33,654 nt of DNA from Rheinheimera baltica DSM 14885. GTDB lineage: Bacteria > Pseudomonadota > Gammaproteobacteria > Enterobacterales > Alteromonadaceae. The DNA lies in assembly GCF_000425345.1 (NCBI RefSeq), contig NZ_AUDG01000048.1:1-33654 (forward strand), given 5' to 3'. Below the pieces are notes generated by a model. It had not been told where the DNA came from and searched no databases. It worked only from the letters and a program-made list of their open reading frames with translations. Below are positions 33,381 to 33,654 of the stretch, piece by piece (the stretch's first letter is position 1; the number at the start of each line of letters is the position of its first letter). A program made the translations under genes and the position numbers.

Positions 33381-33654
33381 AAGCCCGGTGTTTGAGTTTT
33401 CTGCTTATATAGTAGATATATCGATTGCAGCCTGAGTGGCTTTATTTGCGTTGGCTAGCGGCAGTAAATTGGGGGCGAGTTTAGCCATGATCGCCTGTTT
33501 TGCCAACAGCAATCTGTTTCTTCTGTTTTGTGTCGTTTAGCCGTTATTCACCTCCTGGTTCAGTGTTTTCACCACGGGTGGGGCGCATCCTGTGCCTTGG
33601 CGCATTCCTTTGCTTAGTTGGTTCGTTTTACATGCGCCGTTTGCGTGTCTGTTG
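33381..33654. other. Start of a second cassette-like segment without a clear gene
   Basis: These last 274 bases follow the putative attC. No convincing gene or second attC core is visible on either strand. The longest candidates are a 17-codon frame on the plus strand (from 33488) and a 27-codon frame on the minus strand (33405-33488), both too short to call. It could be a non-coding cassette or the upstream part of one cut by the window edge. Confidence 0.4.

Noticed and set aside
33405..33488. 27-codon minus-strand frame in the second cassette-like segment
   Set aside because: Too short, no ribosome site, and an upstream in-frame stop limits extension.
1..33654. CRISPR array or classical defence genes
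   Set aside because: No regularly spaced direct repeats and no cas, restriction or toxin-antitoxin genes were seen; any defence cassettes would lie beyond the right edge.

Overview
The window looks like the chromosome of a Gram-negative gammaproteobacterium, most likely a Rheinheimera/Alishewanella-type or Alteromonadales relative. This is inferred from gene style: an enterobacterial-type Ppc, a TonB-dependent receptor, lipoprotein adaptors, a met-box motif, a LexA box and a chromosomal integron. No rRNA or tRNA is present to confirm it. Coding density is high and no gene-free stretch exceeds about 275 bases.

Left edge (1-2027): the 3' end of an ISAs1-family insertion sequence has landed in a small gene encoding a double-glycine-leader peptide. 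That gene lies just downstream of a CvaA/RaxA-type HlyD adaptor. Together they look like the remains of a peptide-bacteriocin (class II microcin-like) export locus; the peptidase-ABC partner is not visible and may lie beyond the IS. Next comes a divergent methionine-salvage pair, mtnA and mtnK, sharing an 87-bp intergenic region with a perfect MetJ box.

4741-9783: a tight five-gene operon (ABC ATPase, three consecutive and different periplasmic adaptors, MacB-type permease). Three adaptors for one MacB-like pump is the most unusual gene arrangement here. 9967-15758: a more AT-rich, all-minus block with two PF00144 serine hydrolases, an S41-like lipoprotein peptidase and a membrane-anchored AraC-type regulator.

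15975-18667: a periplasmic reductive pair, a redoxin and a ScsB/DsbD-like electron transporter. A TonB-dependent receptor, an acyltransferase, a threonine aldolase (ltaE) and an exported MsrA-thioredoxin-MsrB fusion follow. Together these suggest investment in envelope thiol and methionine repair. 24879-31721: a BON-MscS channel, an EamA transporter, ppc with a PdhR-like operator upstream, a VC0807-like membrane protein and a NaChBac/NavMs-type voltage-gated sodium channel.

Right edge (31819-33654): the start of a chromosomal integron. It has intI with a consensus LexA box, an unusual palindrome-rich attI region, a first cassette encoding a small two-helix membrane protein, a short attC-like hairpin, and the start of a second, apparently gene-less segment running off the window.
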